Source: Martinezella lusitana (GTDB lineage Bacteria; Pseudomonadota; Alphaproteobacteria; Rhizobiales; Rhizobiaceae). From it: a stretch of DNA of 64,000 bases. Location: NCBI RefSeq assembly GCF_016901135.1, contig NZ_JAFEVL010000020.1, positions 186,001 to 250,000 of the forward strand, written 5' to 3'. How positions within the stretch are numbered: the stretch's first letter is position 1; the number at the start of each line of letters is the position of its first letter. Made by a program: the position numbers and the translations under genes. The notes beneath the pieces were generated by a model that did no database searches, was not told the DNA's origin, and saw only the letters and a program-made list of their open reading frames with translations. Shown here piece after piece: positions 10,117-18,952 of the stretch.

Positions 10117-10926
10117 GTGTCTACGAAATCGCGTCTGTTCTTCACGTTCGGCTTGCTTGTTGCCTCCGCTGGTGCGGCTTCGGCTGGAGACGGCCAGTAC
10201 TTCTGGTCGGGTAACTGGTATCTAAGCGTCGGCGCGGCCGGTTTCTCGGCGCCGAAATTCGAAGGCAGCAAGCACAACAAGCTGCAGTGGTCGCCGTTGA
10301 TCTCCGTCGGCAAGCAAGGCCCTGGTCCGCGTTTCTCCTCGCGCAACGACAATCCGTCCTTTGCTCTGATCGAGAGTGACGCCTTCCGCGTCGGTATCGT
10401 CGGCAAGTTCGTGCCGAGCCGCGACAGCAGCGACGGCCGTGAGCTGAGGGGCCTTAAGAAGGTCAAGTGGGGCCTTGAGGCCGGCGGCTTTGCCGAAGCC
10501 TATCCGACCGACTGGCTGCGTGCTCGCGTCGAAGTCCGCCAGGGCATTCGCGCCCATAGCGGCATCGTTGCCGATGCCGCTGTCGACGCCTTCACCGACA
10601 TCACCCCGGAACTGCGCCTGTCCGGCGGCCCGCGCATGACGCTCGCCTCCAACGATTATTTCGACACCTATTACGGCGTCAATGCACGGGAGTCGGCTGC
10701 ATCCGGCCTCAGCCGCTACAGCCCGGGCGGCGGCGTAAAGTCCGTCGGTGCCGGCGGCGCGCTGACGTGGAAGCCATCCGAAAACTGGACCACCAGCACT
10801 TTCATCGAGTATACCCGCCTGACCGGCCCGGCTGCCGATAGCAGCCTCGTGCGCGAGCGCGGCGACCGCAACCAGTTGCTGGTCGGCGTCTCCGCCAGCT
10901 ATAAGTTCAACTTCACGATGAACTGA
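10117..10926 (+). CDS. MipA/OmpV family outer membrane protein
   Basis: A 269-residue predicted outer membrane beta-barrel of the MipA/OmpV family. The GTG at 10117 is taken as start: GGAG lies seven bases before it and it opens a good signal peptide (STKSRLFFTFGLLVASAGAASA); the longer frame from 10057 adds residues with no signal character. The mature protein begins with WYLSVGAAG and shows alternating strands rich in aromatic residues and ends in YKFNFTMN, a plausible last barrel strand. Family members have been linked to murein scaffolding or small-molecule entry, but the role here is unknown. A GC-rich hairpin follows the stop at about 10935-10952. Confidence 0.88.
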   Translation: MSTKSRLFFTFGLLVASAGAASAGDGQYFWSGNWYLSVGAAGFSAPKFEGSKHNKLQWSPLISVGKQGPGPRFSSRNDNPSFALIESDAFRVGIVGKFVPSRDSSDGRELRGLKKVKWGLEAGGFAEAYPTDWLRARVEVRQGIRAHSGIVADAAVDAFTDITPELRLSGGPRMTLASNDYFDTYYGVNARESAASGLSRYSPGGGVKSVGAGGALTWKPSENWTTSTFIEYTRLTGPAADSSLVRERGDRNQLLVGVSASYKFNFTMN

Positions 10927-10990
10927 GAAATGAGCGGGGCTTAGGCCCCGCCGCTTGACCTTCAGCGCCGGATATCACTACTAATCGGCT

Positions 10991-11953
10991 ATGCAAAAGA
11001 CAGGCGACATCAACGGGCGCGTCGCTGACGCGCCATCCGGAAACTGGGTTTACCGCGTTCTGCCGCCGGTACTTTGGCCCTATGCGCAGCTTGCGCGCTG
11101 GGACAGGCCGATCGGCTGGCAGCTTCTGATGTGGCCGTGCTTCTGGTCGGCGGCACTTGCCGCTAATGCCTCCATTTCCACAGGGCATGGTTCGCCGGGT
11201 TTTGTGGTGATCTATCACCTCGTCCTCTATTTCATCGGCGCGGTCGCCATGCGCGGCGCCGGCTGCGCCTATAATGATCTGGTCGATCATGAGATCGACA
11301 TGAAGGTGGCGCGGACGCGCTCGCGCCCGCTGCCGTCAGGCCGCGTGACACGCCTCCAGACCAAGGTCTTCATTGTGCTCCAGGCTCTGGTCGGCCTCTT
11401 GGTGCTTTTGCAGTTCAATTGGTTTGCCGTCCTTCTCGGCGTGCTGTCGCTTGCCATCGTCGCGCTCTACCCTTTCGCAAAGCGCTTCACCGACTGGCCG
11501 CAGTTCTTCCTTGGCCTTGCCTTTTCCTGGGGTGCCTTGATGGGCTGGGCCGGACTGTTCGGCAGCCTGTCGCTTGCCCCGATCGCGCTCTACGGCGCCG
11601 CCATCCTCTGGACGATCGGCTACGACACGATCTATGCGCATCAGGACAAGGAGGATGACGAGCTGATCGGCGTGCGCTCGACCGCGCGGCTCTTCGGCGA
11701 CCAGACGCGCCTCTGGCTGATCGGCCTTTACGGCGCGACAGTGCTTTTGATGCTGATTGCCTTTGCGCTGGCTGGAGCGGGCTGGCTTTCCTATGTCGGT
11801 TTGATCGTCGCGGGCGGCATGTTCGCCTACCAAATCGCCGTGCTTGACATCAATGATGGCGAGCAGTGCCGAGCCCTGTTCCTATCCAACAACCGGGTCG
11901 GCCTGATTATCTTTGCCGGGCTCTTCCTGTCGTTCCTGCTTCTTGTTCCGTGA
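10991..11953 (+). CDS. ubiA: 4-hydroxybenzoate polyprenyltransferase
   Basis: A 320-residue integral membrane prenyltransferase that attaches the polyprenyl tail to 4-hydroxybenzoate in ubiquinone synthesis. The first Asp-rich motif is CAYNDLVDHEIDMKVARTRS near residue 93 and the second is YAHQDKEDD near 218. The N-terminal RWDRPIGWQLLMWPCFWS is typical of UbiA proper and separates it from the haem O synthase CtaB at 60.2 kb. Seven to nine hydrophobic helices follow. It is monocistronic on the plus strand, and the next gene is convergent. Quinone supply links it functionally, but not by operon, to the oxidase cluster at 57-63 kb. Confidence 0.95.
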   Translation: MQKTGDINGRVADAPSGNWVYRVLPPVLWPYAQLARWDRPIGWQLLMWPCFWSAALAANASISTGHGSPGFVVIYHLVLYFIGAVAMRGAGCAYNDLVDHEIDMKVARTRSRPLPSGRVTRLQTKVFIVLQALVGLLVLLQFNWFAVLLGVLSLAIVALYPFAKRFTDWPQFFLGLAFSWGALMGWAGLFGSLSLAPIALYGAAILWTIGYDTIYAHQDKEDDELIGVRSTARLFGDQTRLWLIGLYGATVLLMLIAFALAGAGWLSYVGLIVAGGMFAYQIAVLDINDGEQCRALFLSNNRVGLIIFAGLFLSFLLLVP

Positions 11954-12011
11954 GGGATGTACCCTTTGGGCATGACTGGGCGATGAGCATTCGTTGAAGT
12001 CCTAAAAGCTT

Positions 12012-12042
12012 TCGGCCGCGGGATTGGGTGTCCCACGGCCGA
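12012..12042. terminator. Hairpin between ubiA and the convergent DUF6101-like gene
   Basis: TCGGCCG plus GGGA pairs with TCCC plus CGGCCGA around a seven-base loop, with one C/A mismatch. On the minus strand TTTT occurs a few bases beyond the stem. It is a probable shared terminator for two convergent genes. Confidence 0.55.
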
Positions 12043-12076
12043 TCTCTGGTAATGTCGAATTCTAATCCCGGCAAGC

Positions 12077-12643
12077 TCAGTGCCGCGCGATGATCTCGCG
12101 GCCTTCGATCTTCATCTTGATGCCAAGTTTGCCGGTCGAGCGGCGCACGAGGAAGCGCGGGCGGCGATCGGCGAAATAAGAATGACGACGACGCGGCTGG
12201 CTGTCCTGCGCGCGGACACTGCCCAGATGCTCTTCCAGCGGGCGGGCAACGCCATCGGCCTCGATCATCAGCATCGGGATATGGAAAGCTTCCGACCAGG
12301 AGCGCCAGTCGGCAGCGATGTCGCTGAGATCGTGGGCGACGAGGAGGGGGATGCACAGGTCCGGATCGGAGTGATGCAGTTCCAGCGTAACGGTGACTTC
12401 GCCATCGCCATGATCAATGGCGCGGGCGGCGACGCCCTTGAAGGCGCGTTTCGGCAGGGCGACGGACAGCGGCAAGCCGCTGGACGGCAGGATCTTACGC
12501 AGCACGGCGCCACGCTCGTCGATCGTGATGGTAACGTCTCCCTCGGCACCCCGCATGGCATAACTGACCTGTTGCGGAAAGCGCGCCGGATCAAGCCGCA
12601 GTGTGGTTCCAGCCCAGTCGGGCTTTAGGACGGTATTTGTCAT
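12077..12643 (-). CDS. Uncharacterised protein, probably DUF6101 family
   Basis: A 188-residue soluble protein with no signal peptide or membrane segment. Its N-terminus (MTNTVLKPDWAGTTLRLDP) and FPQQVSYAMRGAEGDV match my memory of a Rhizobiaceae/Hyphomicrobiales family listed as DUF6101; the number is from recall. The middle is beta-rich, and the C-terminus is strongly basic (RRRHSYFADRRPRFLVRRS), which could bind nucleic acid or acidic polymers; that is inference. The gene is preceded by a structured leader (12649-12694) whose 3' side runs into the ribosome-binding region, hinting at post-transcriptional control. Confidence 0.72.
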   Translation of the reverse strand: MTNTVLKPDWAGTTLRLDPARFPQQVSYAMRGAEGDVTITIDERGAVLRKILPSSGLPLSVALPKRAFKGVAARAIDHGDGEVTVTLELHHSDPDLCIPLLVAHDLSDIAADWRSWSEAFHIPMLMIEADGVARPLEEHLGSVRAQDSQPRRRHSYFADRRPRFLVRRSTGKLGIKMKIEGREIIARH

Positions 12644-12648
12644 CGATT

Positions 12649-12694
12649 CTCTACCCTTGCTTTACCTGAGAGCCGGTTTTCCGGTCTTTCTCTC
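12649..12694 (-). promoter_or_regulatory. Structured 5' leader resembling the 3' half of a glycine riboswitch
   Basis: Read on the minus strand, GAGAG, an inner CCGG-AAAA-CCGG hairpin and CTCTC form a stem. It is followed by AGGTAAAGCAAGGGTAGAG, which ends six bases before the start codon. The CTCTCAGGTAAA...GGxAGAG string resembles the conserved 3' strand of glycine aptamers (CTCTCAGGCAAAAGGACAGAG). The characteristic GCCGAAGG segment is missing, so this is either a degenerate or an unrelated structured leader. The 328-base divergent intergenic region (12644-12971) holds nothing else I can name. Confidence 0.35.
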
Positions 12695-12971
12695 GGAGAA
12701 CTTTTGTCCTCTCGTTGTTGGGCAGATTAGGCGCCGTCCCTTCCAGACAGCTTAAAAATTGCGGTTAAGAAAACTTTGCGTCCTCAAATGGTTAGCGAAA
12801 TCGAATGCATCAGGGTTTCCATAAAGTGAATACACGGCGTAGCGGCTGCGCCATCGCGGTACACGCAAAAGATGAGATGTTGTAAGTCTCAGGTAAGGTT
12901 TGTATGGGACAATGCTTCTAGATTCGCGGGCTTGTGCGAGCTTATATTAGAGATCTATTGGGATTCTGCTG

Positions 12972-15479
12972 ATGATTTCCACCTATCTTGGTTATACGGT
13001 TGCAACCAGAGATATGTCAACGTCGCTCAATCAGGTGGCAGCACAGTCTCAGAATAAGCGCCTGATCGACTATTACAATGCCAATATCGGCAAAGTAACC
13101 AACGCCGATGACTTCGTGAATAACTATCAGCTGTACAGTTATGCAATGGAGGCCTACGGGCTCTCCGACATGACCTACGCCAAGGCCTTTATGAAACAGG
13201 TCCTGACCAGCGACCTCAGCGATTCCACCAGTTTTGCCAATAAATTGACCGATCCGCGCTACAAGGAATTTGCAGCAGCGTTCAATTTCGGTACGGGCAG
13301 CACGAACACGGCGCAATCCAGCGCGCAGGAAGACGATCTGATCGGCCTTTATCAGCAATCATATACGAATGAAGCGACGGCTGCCGCCACGGAAACGAGT
13401 TACTACAGCCAGAACATCAGCTCCGTTACATCCGTCGATGATCTGCTCGGCAATACGCGCCTGAGGAACTACGTCCTGCAGGCCTACGGGATCGATCCGA
13501 CTAACGCATCGAATTCGATCCTGAAGCAGATGCTGACGAGCGACACCAGCGATCCAAACAGCTACGTCAATCTGAACGGCAGCGCTGCCGACAAGGCTCT
13601 CGTAGCGGAGTTCAATTTCAACGCGGATGGCACGGTCAAGACATCCACGGCCGATAGCGACACCGCCTATTACGAGGCCAATATCGGCAATGTCACATCT
13701 GTCGATCAGCTGACGTCCAATCCGCGGCTGTTCCAGTACGTCAAAACAGCCTTCGATATTCCTGTTTATATCACCGCCGACCAGTTCAATGCCTCGGCCA
13801 AGGATGCAGGCGTTGCGAGTACGAACGGGCTGACCAGCGTCATGGCCGAATTCAATTTCCAAAGCGATGGCACGGTCGCTTCCGGCTCGCTGGCGCAGAC
13901 ATCCACTCAGATGAGCGCCACGACCACGGCCTATACGACGAATTACCCGGGAGGGCCGCAGACCCTCGGCCAGCAGGCCGATGTCATGAGCGCCTATAAC
14001 GCCACCGTGCCCTCATACACCACGAGTGTCGGCGCCGCCGATAATGATCTCTATTACAAGGACCATATCGGCTCCGTCACGTCAGTCGACCAGCTGACGT
14101 CGGACAGCCGTCTCTTCGACTATATCAAGACGGCCTATGGCATCGACGAGAGCACACCCGCCATCGTCTTCAAAAATGCCTTTTCCGATTCGACGACCGC
14201 TTCCATCTTCGGCCTGACGGATGTCGTCGCCGCGTTCAATTTCCAATCGGACGGCACGCTTGCTTCCGGCGATACGGCCCAGTCCCAGAGCGCGATCGAT
14301 GCTGCCTCGACCGCTTATATGACGAACTATCAGTCTTCGCAGTCGAACCTGACGACCGATGCGGTCACCAACTATAAGAACCGCATCGCCGACGTGAAGA
14401 CCATCAAGGATTTCTTCACGAGCAACACGGCCGATAGCGACACGACCAACGACAGCATGCCCGAGCTCTACCAGATGGCGTTGCGCGCCTATGGCATCGG
14501 TTCGAACGAGGTCACGAAGACCCAGCTCACCAAGATCCTCGAAAGCGATCCCTACGATTCCACAAGCTATGTCAGCTCGCTCAAGGATTCGCGCTTTACC
14601 GCGCTTGCCAAGGCCTTTAATTTCGACAGTGACGGCAATCTGAAGGCTCCGGTCCAGTCGCTGTCGCAAACGCAGATCAACAGCTATATTTCCGAGTATT
14701 CCAGCCGCACCACTACCGGGCTGACAGGCGCCCTGCTGACCAAGGCGACCAGCGATGCCAAGGATGCCGGCACCTATTTCGCGACCAACATCGTCAATGT
14801 CACCAGCGTCACCGACCTGCTTGCCGACAGCAAGCTCACCGATTTCGTCCTGACCGCCAACGGCATCGACCCGAAAACCGTCGACACGGCAACGCTGAAG
14901 AAGGCTTTCGCCTCCGATCCGTCCGACTCTACGAGCTTTATCAATACCACTGATGGTGCCAAGTTCAAGAGCATCGTCGAGGCGTTCAATTTCGATACCG
15001 ATGGCAATTTGACGGACAGCAAGCTCGGCACCGCGCAGAACGAGGGCGCGCTCGCGGAGACCAACGATCTCTACCTGCACCAGACGCTCGAGGATCAGGA
15101 AGGACAGACCAACGCCGGTGTGCGCCTGGCCCTCTACTTCCAGCGCAAGGCGCCGGGTATCAATTCGATCTACGACATCATGGGTGACTCCGCGCTCTAC
15201 CAAGTCATCACCACCACCTACAGCTTGCCGAGCTCGATCTCTTCGATGGATGTCACTACCCAGGCCAATATGCTGAGCAAGATCGTTAACGTTTCCGATC
15301 TTCAGGATCCGGACAAGGTCAACAAGCTGCTGCAGCGATTCTCTGCCATGTACGACCTGGAGAACAATACCGCGTCGTCCACGTCGCCGGCCCTGTCGAT
15401 TCTGACGAGCTCTTCATCGGGCGTCGGCATCAGCGCCGACACGCTGCTGTCGATTGCGCAGTTGTCCTCGTCCAAGTAA
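12972..15479 (+). CDS. Large DUF1217-repeat protein
   Basis: An 835-residue protein built from tandem DUF1217-type units. Each unit carries a segment like YYxxNIGxVTSVDxLxxxxRL, then a short block with SDxSDxxS, and closes with FNFxxDG. I count six FNF closures, around residues 103, 215, 298, 428, 557 and 682. DUF1217 proteins are often found in flagellar gene clusters of rhizobia, but no flagellar genes are nearby here. The composition is rich in Ser, Thr, Asp and Asn and almost cysteine-free, which suits an extracellular or surface protein, yet there is no Sec signal peptide. Start ATG has GGGA about nine bases upstream. A GC hairpin follows at 15511-15528. Confidence 0.85.
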   Translation: MISTYLGYTVATRDMSTSLNQVAAQSQNKRLIDYYNANIGKVTNADDFVNNYQLYSYAMEAYGLSDMTYAKAFMKQVLTSDLSDSTSFANKLTDPRYKEFAAAFNFGTGSTNTAQSSAQEDDLIGLYQQSYTNEATAAATETSYYSQNISSVTSVDDLLGNTRLRNYVLQAYGIDPTNASNSILKQMLTSDTSDPNSYVNLNGSAADKALVAEFNFNADGTVKTSTADSDTAYYEANIGNVTSVDQLTSNPRLFQYVKTAFDIPVYITADQFNASAKDAGVASTNGLTSVMAEFNFQSDGTVASGSLAQTSTQMSATTTAYTTNYPGGPQTLGQQADVMSAYNATVPSYTTSVGAADNDLYYKDHIGSVTSVDQLTSDSRLFDYIKTAYGIDESTPAIVFKNAFSDSTTASIFGLTDVVAAFNFQSDGTLASGDTAQSQSAIDAASTAYMTNYQSSQSNLTTDAVTNYKNRIADVKTIKDFFTSNTADSDTTNDSMPELYQMALRAYGIGSNEVTKTQLTKILESDPYDSTSYVSSLKDSRFTALAKAFNFDSDGNLKAPVQSLSQTQINSYISEYSSRTTTGLTGALLTKATSDAKDAGTYFATNIVNVTSVTDLLADSKLTDFVLTANGIDPKTVDTATLKKAFASDPSDSTSFINTTDGAKFKSIVEAFNFDTDGNLTDSKLGTAQNEGALAETNDLYLHQTLEDQEGQTNAGVRLALYFQRKAPGINSIYDIMGDSALYQVITTTYSLPSSISSMDVTTQANMLSKIVNVSDLQDPDKVNKLLQRFSAMYDLENNTASSTSPALSILTSSSSGVGISADTLLSIAQLSSSK

Positions 15480-15697
15480 CGAATCCCGAAAAAAATCTGA
15501 TCTGCGTCGTGCCGCGTTTCCACGCGGCATAGGTGTTTATGCGCGCCTATTTGCGCGGAATTTCCGGTGTTGTCCGGGCGGCACAGAGAGGGGAAAATCA
15601 GTGCTTTCCTATGCGACAGGAAGGAACTTATTAACCATCCTTGCCCTATTCGATTTGAGAAGCCATCGGCAATATCAATGACTGGGTTGCAGGTCTC

Positions 15698-18667
15698 ATG
15701 CGTCTTTCCCGAACGACACTTTCGAATGCGTCACAAGGCGTCCAGCCGGAGGGCGAACTCGACCCGGAACAGGCCGCCGAGGAGGCGCGTCGGATCGAGC
15801 AGATTGCTGCCCGCCGTGCATTCCTGGAAGAGAAGATTCGCAACGCCCGCGAAGCCAAGCGCAAGGCGGAAGAGCATCGTCGCGCCGAGGAATTGCGGCG
15901 TACCGAAGAGGCAAGGCAGCGGACCGCCGCCGTACCGAAACCGGTCGTCGAGGCTTTGCAGGCGAAACCCGCGGAGAAGGATCCGGTGATGACCGTCCTG
16001 CCGCATGGGATTTCCGCGGAGGATCTTGCCTCGCCCGGCTGGCAGAACGCTTTTCTGATGGGTCCGAACGTTCGGTTCACCCGCACGCGGGAAAACGAGA
16101 TCATCAGCCGTCGCCCGCCCGCCGAGCCGCAGGCCGAAATCGTGCCCCAGGTCTCCGCTCACGCCGCGATGCGGGTCATGGAACCGCCCGTCATCGCAGC
16201 GCCGACCACCGGCGCTGCTCTGCAGCCGGTGCCGCCCGCCGAGTTCCATCTGCCGCTGCTTGAGGACATGCCTTTTGCGGTGGAGAGCTACGTGCCTTCA
16301 GTAATTCAGAAATCTCCGGCAACCGAGCCGGACGCATTGGAGATGACCGTTATCGCTACCGCATTTTCGAAGGCTCCGGCGATCGCGCTGGATGCTTCCC
16401 CAGTATCGTTGAGTGTTTCCGAATCCATTGCAGCACCTGCGGTCGAGTCGCGGCTCGTTCATCTCTCCGATTTTGCCTTCTGGGATGCGATGCCCTTCGA
16501 TGGCGAATTTGTGTCCGCCATCAGGGGTACGCCAACCCAGCCGGTGATGCTGCCCCAGCTCGAGGTCGAGGCCGAATCGATCGTTGCGAAATTCCGCATC
16601 GTGGAATGCCGCCGGCCAGCTGCGGTTGCAGAGATCCTGCCGACTGTCGAAATGCCTTCTGCCGTCGAAGCTGTTGTGTTGGCCAAAGCCGTTCTCAGCC
16701 GCTCGACGGCAACCGTCAGCACGCCGGCCATGGACGAACTGGCGGCTTGGGAAGCTGCCGTTCTGGCGCCGGTTGTAGAAGAGGCATCAGAGATTGCCGC
16801 ACCTGCCGTTGTCGAGCCGCAAATCGTAGCCCAGCCGGAAGTATTCGTACCGCCCGCTTTCGTAACGGCCGTCTACGGCGCTGAGGCCGCTCCAGTTGCC
16901 GAATCTCGTCCGGCCCCGGTAATGGTCGTGGCACCTATGCCGGCCAAGGTCGCAGCACCTGCACCTGCCGGGCCGGTTGCCAAGGCAGCACCGACCGTTC
17001 CCGCCGTCGAAGCCGCCGCCCAGCGCCTGATCGATGCGCCGCCCTCGCGGATCGCGCCGCGCAGACCCGCATCGCTGACGCCGCCTGAATGGCGCCCGAT
17101 CGCCAAGAGCGGCGAGGGAGAATACGAGTTTCCGCCGCGCGAGCTGCTGCAGGAGCCCGCGGTTCGCTCCGGCGTGATCATGACCCAGGAAACGCTGGAG
17201 CAGAATGCCGGCCTGCTGGAAAGCGTGCTCGAGGACTTCGGCGTCAAGGGCGAGATCATCCATGTCCGCCCGGGTCCGGTGGTGACCCTTTATGAATTCG
17301 AGCCGGCGCCCGGCGTCAAATCCTCGCGCGTCATCAATCTCGCCGATGATATCGCCCGCTCGATGTCGGCATTGTCAGCCCGCGTCGCGGTCGTTCCCGG
17401 CCGCAACGTCATCGGCATCGAACTGCCGAACGTTACCCGCGAGACCGTTTATTTCCGCGAGATGATCGAGTCCCCCGACTTCGAGAAGAGCGGCTACAAG
17501 CTGGCGCTCGGCCTCGGCAAGACGATCGGCGGCGAACCCGTCATCGCCGAACTGGCGAAGATGCCGCATCTGCTCGTCGCCGGTACCACGGGCTCGGGCA
17601 AGTCGGTCGCCATCAACACGATGATCCTGTCGCTGCTCTATCGCATGTCGCCGGAACAGTGCCGCCTGATCATGGTCGACCCGAAGATGCTGGAACTGTC
17701 GGTCTATGATGGCATTCCGCATCTCCTGACCCCCGTCGTTACCGATCCCAAGAAGGCCGTGATGGCGCTGAAATGGGCCGTGCGCGAGATGGAGGATCGC
17801 TACAGGAAGATGTCGCGCCTCGGCGTGCGCAATATCGACGGCTACAACAGCCGCGTTGCGACAGCCCGCGAAAAGGGCGAGACGATCCACGTCATGGTCC
17901 AGACCGGCTTCGACAAGGGCACGGGCGCCCCGATCGAAGAGAGCCAGGAAATGGACCTGACGCCGATGCCCTACATCGTCGTCATCGTCGACGAGATGGC
18001 CGATCTTATGATGGTTGCCGGCAAGGAGATCGAAGGCGCGATCCAGCGGCTGGCGCAGATGGCGCGCGCGGCCGGCATTCACCTGATCATGGCGACACAG
18101 CGTCCGTCCGTCGACGTCATCACGGGTACGATCAAGGCAAACTTCCCGACCCGCATCTCCTTCCAGGTGACGTCGAAGATCGACAGCCGCACCATCCTCG
18201 GCGAGCAGGGCGCCGAACAGCTCCTCGGCCAGGGCGACATGCTGCACATGGCCGGTGGCGGCCGCATTTCCCGTGTCCACGGCCCCTTCGTCTCGGATGA
18301 GGAAGTCGAAAAGGTCGTCGCCCATCTGAAGCTGCAGGGTCGCCCGGAATATCTCGATACGGTTACCGCCGACGAGGACGAGGAAGACGAAGAAGAAGAC
18401 ACCGCAGTCTTCGACAAGGGCGCGATCGCCTCCGAAGACGGCGACGACCTCTACGAACAGGCGATCAAGGTCGTCATGCGCGACAAGAAGTGCTCCACCT
18501 CCTACATCCAGCGCCGCCTCGGCATCGGCTACAATCGCGCCGCCTCGCTCGTCGAACGCATGGAAAAGGACGGCCTCGTCGGTCCGGCCAACCATGTCGG
18601 CAAGCGCGAGATCATCTCGGGCAACCGCAATGGCGGCGGCAATACGAGCAATGAGGATTTTGATTGA
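15698..18667 (+). CDS. FtsK/SpoIIIE-family DNA translocase lacking the membrane domain
   Basis: A 989-residue FtsK-type motor. The C-terminal ~530 residues hold the alpha/beta RecA-like motor. Walker A is GTTGSGKS at residues 629-636 and Walker B is VIVDEMADL near 765, and a gamma winged-helix ([21 protein letters not shown]) recognises orienting sequences such as KOPS. Before the gamma domain is a run of acidic residues. Unusually, the N-terminus has no transmembrane helices. It opens with a charged, helical [24 protein letters not shown] segment and a long Ala/Pro/Val-rich linker. Canonical FtsK has four N-terminal membrane passes, so this is likely a second, soluble paralogue; the membrane version should be elsewhere. 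Start: ATG at 15698, with a weak Shine-Dalgarno. Confidence 0.9.
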   Translation: MRLSRTTLSNASQGVQPEGELDPEQAAEEARRIEQIAARRAFLEEKIRNAREAKRKAEEHRRAEELRRTEEARQRTAAVPKPVVEALQAKPAEKDPVMTVLPHGISAEDLASPGWQNAFLMGPNVRFTRTRENEIISRRPPAEPQAEIVPQVSAHAAMRVMEPPVIAAPTTGAALQPVPPAEFHLPLLEDMPFAVESYVPSVIQKSPATEPDALEMTVIATAFSKAPAIALDASPVSLSVSESIAAPAVESRLVHLSDFAFWDAMPFDGEFVSAIRGTPTQPVMLPQLEVEAESIVAKFRIVECRRPAAVAEILPTVEMPSAVEAVVLAKAVLSRSTATVSTPAMDELAAWEAAVLAPVVEEASEIAAPAVVEPQIVAQPEVFVPPAFVTAVYGAEAAPVAESRPAPVMVVAPMPAKVAAPAPAGPVAKAAPTVPAVEAAAQRLIDAPPSRIAPRRPASLTPPEWRPIAKSGEGEYEFPPRELLQEPAVRSGVIMTQETLEQNAGLLESVLEDFGVKGEIIHVRPGPVVTLYEFEPAPGVKSSRVINLADDIARSMSALSARVAVVPGRNVIGIELPNVTRETVYFREMIESPDFEKSGYKLALGLGKTIGGEPVIAELAKMPHLLVAGTTGSGKSVAINTMILSLLYRMSPEQCRLIMVDPKMLELSVYDGIPHLLTPVVTDPKKAVMALKWAVREMEDRYRKMSRLGVRNIDGYNSRVATAREKGETIHVMVQTGFDKGTGAPIEESQEMDLTPMPYIVVIVDEMADLMMVAGKEIEGAIQRLAQMARAAGIHLIMATQRPSVDVITGTIKANFPTRISFQVTSKIDSRTILGEQGAEQLLGQGDMLHMAGGGRISRVHGPFVSDEEVEKVVAHLKLQGRPEYLDTVTADEDEEDEEEDTAVFDKGAIASEDGDDLYEQAIKVVMRDKKCSTSYIQRRLGIGYNRAASLVERMEKDGLVGPANHVGKREIISGNRNGGGNTSNEDFD

Positions 18668-18715
18668 TTCAGTGGGGGTGATGGACGCGGGTTCCGAATA
18701 TGCGGAACCTTTGCC

Positions 18716-18904
18716 ACCCCCCTCTGTCACTGTCGTGGCATCTCCCCCACAAGGGGGGAGATTGTTGGGAGTATGTCGTACCGCACCGCCAAGTCATCGT
18801 AATTTGGTCTCTGCGGATGCGATGCTCATTTGAGGCGGCTAAATGCTGCGGGTTACCAATCTTCCCCTTGTGGGGGAGATGTCACGAAAGTGACAGAGGG
18901 GGGT
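18716..18904. repeat. Inverted pair of rhizobial-type palindromic repeats
   Basis: Two ~47-base arms, at 18716-18763 and 18858-18904, are near-perfect reverse complements. They differ at only a few positions and enclose about 94 bases. Each arm itself contains two small palindromes: TGTCAC/GTGACA, with changes in the left arm, and CTCCCCCAC...GGGGGAG. This is the architecture of the intergenic mosaic repeats known from Rhizobium chromosomes. It lies between ftsK (+) and the convergent flavoprotein gene (-) and could end both transcripts. Confidence 0.75.
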
Positions 18905-18952
18905 ATCAGAAGCTCGGCATACACGGAGCTAACGGTGGTGAAGGGAGAACCC

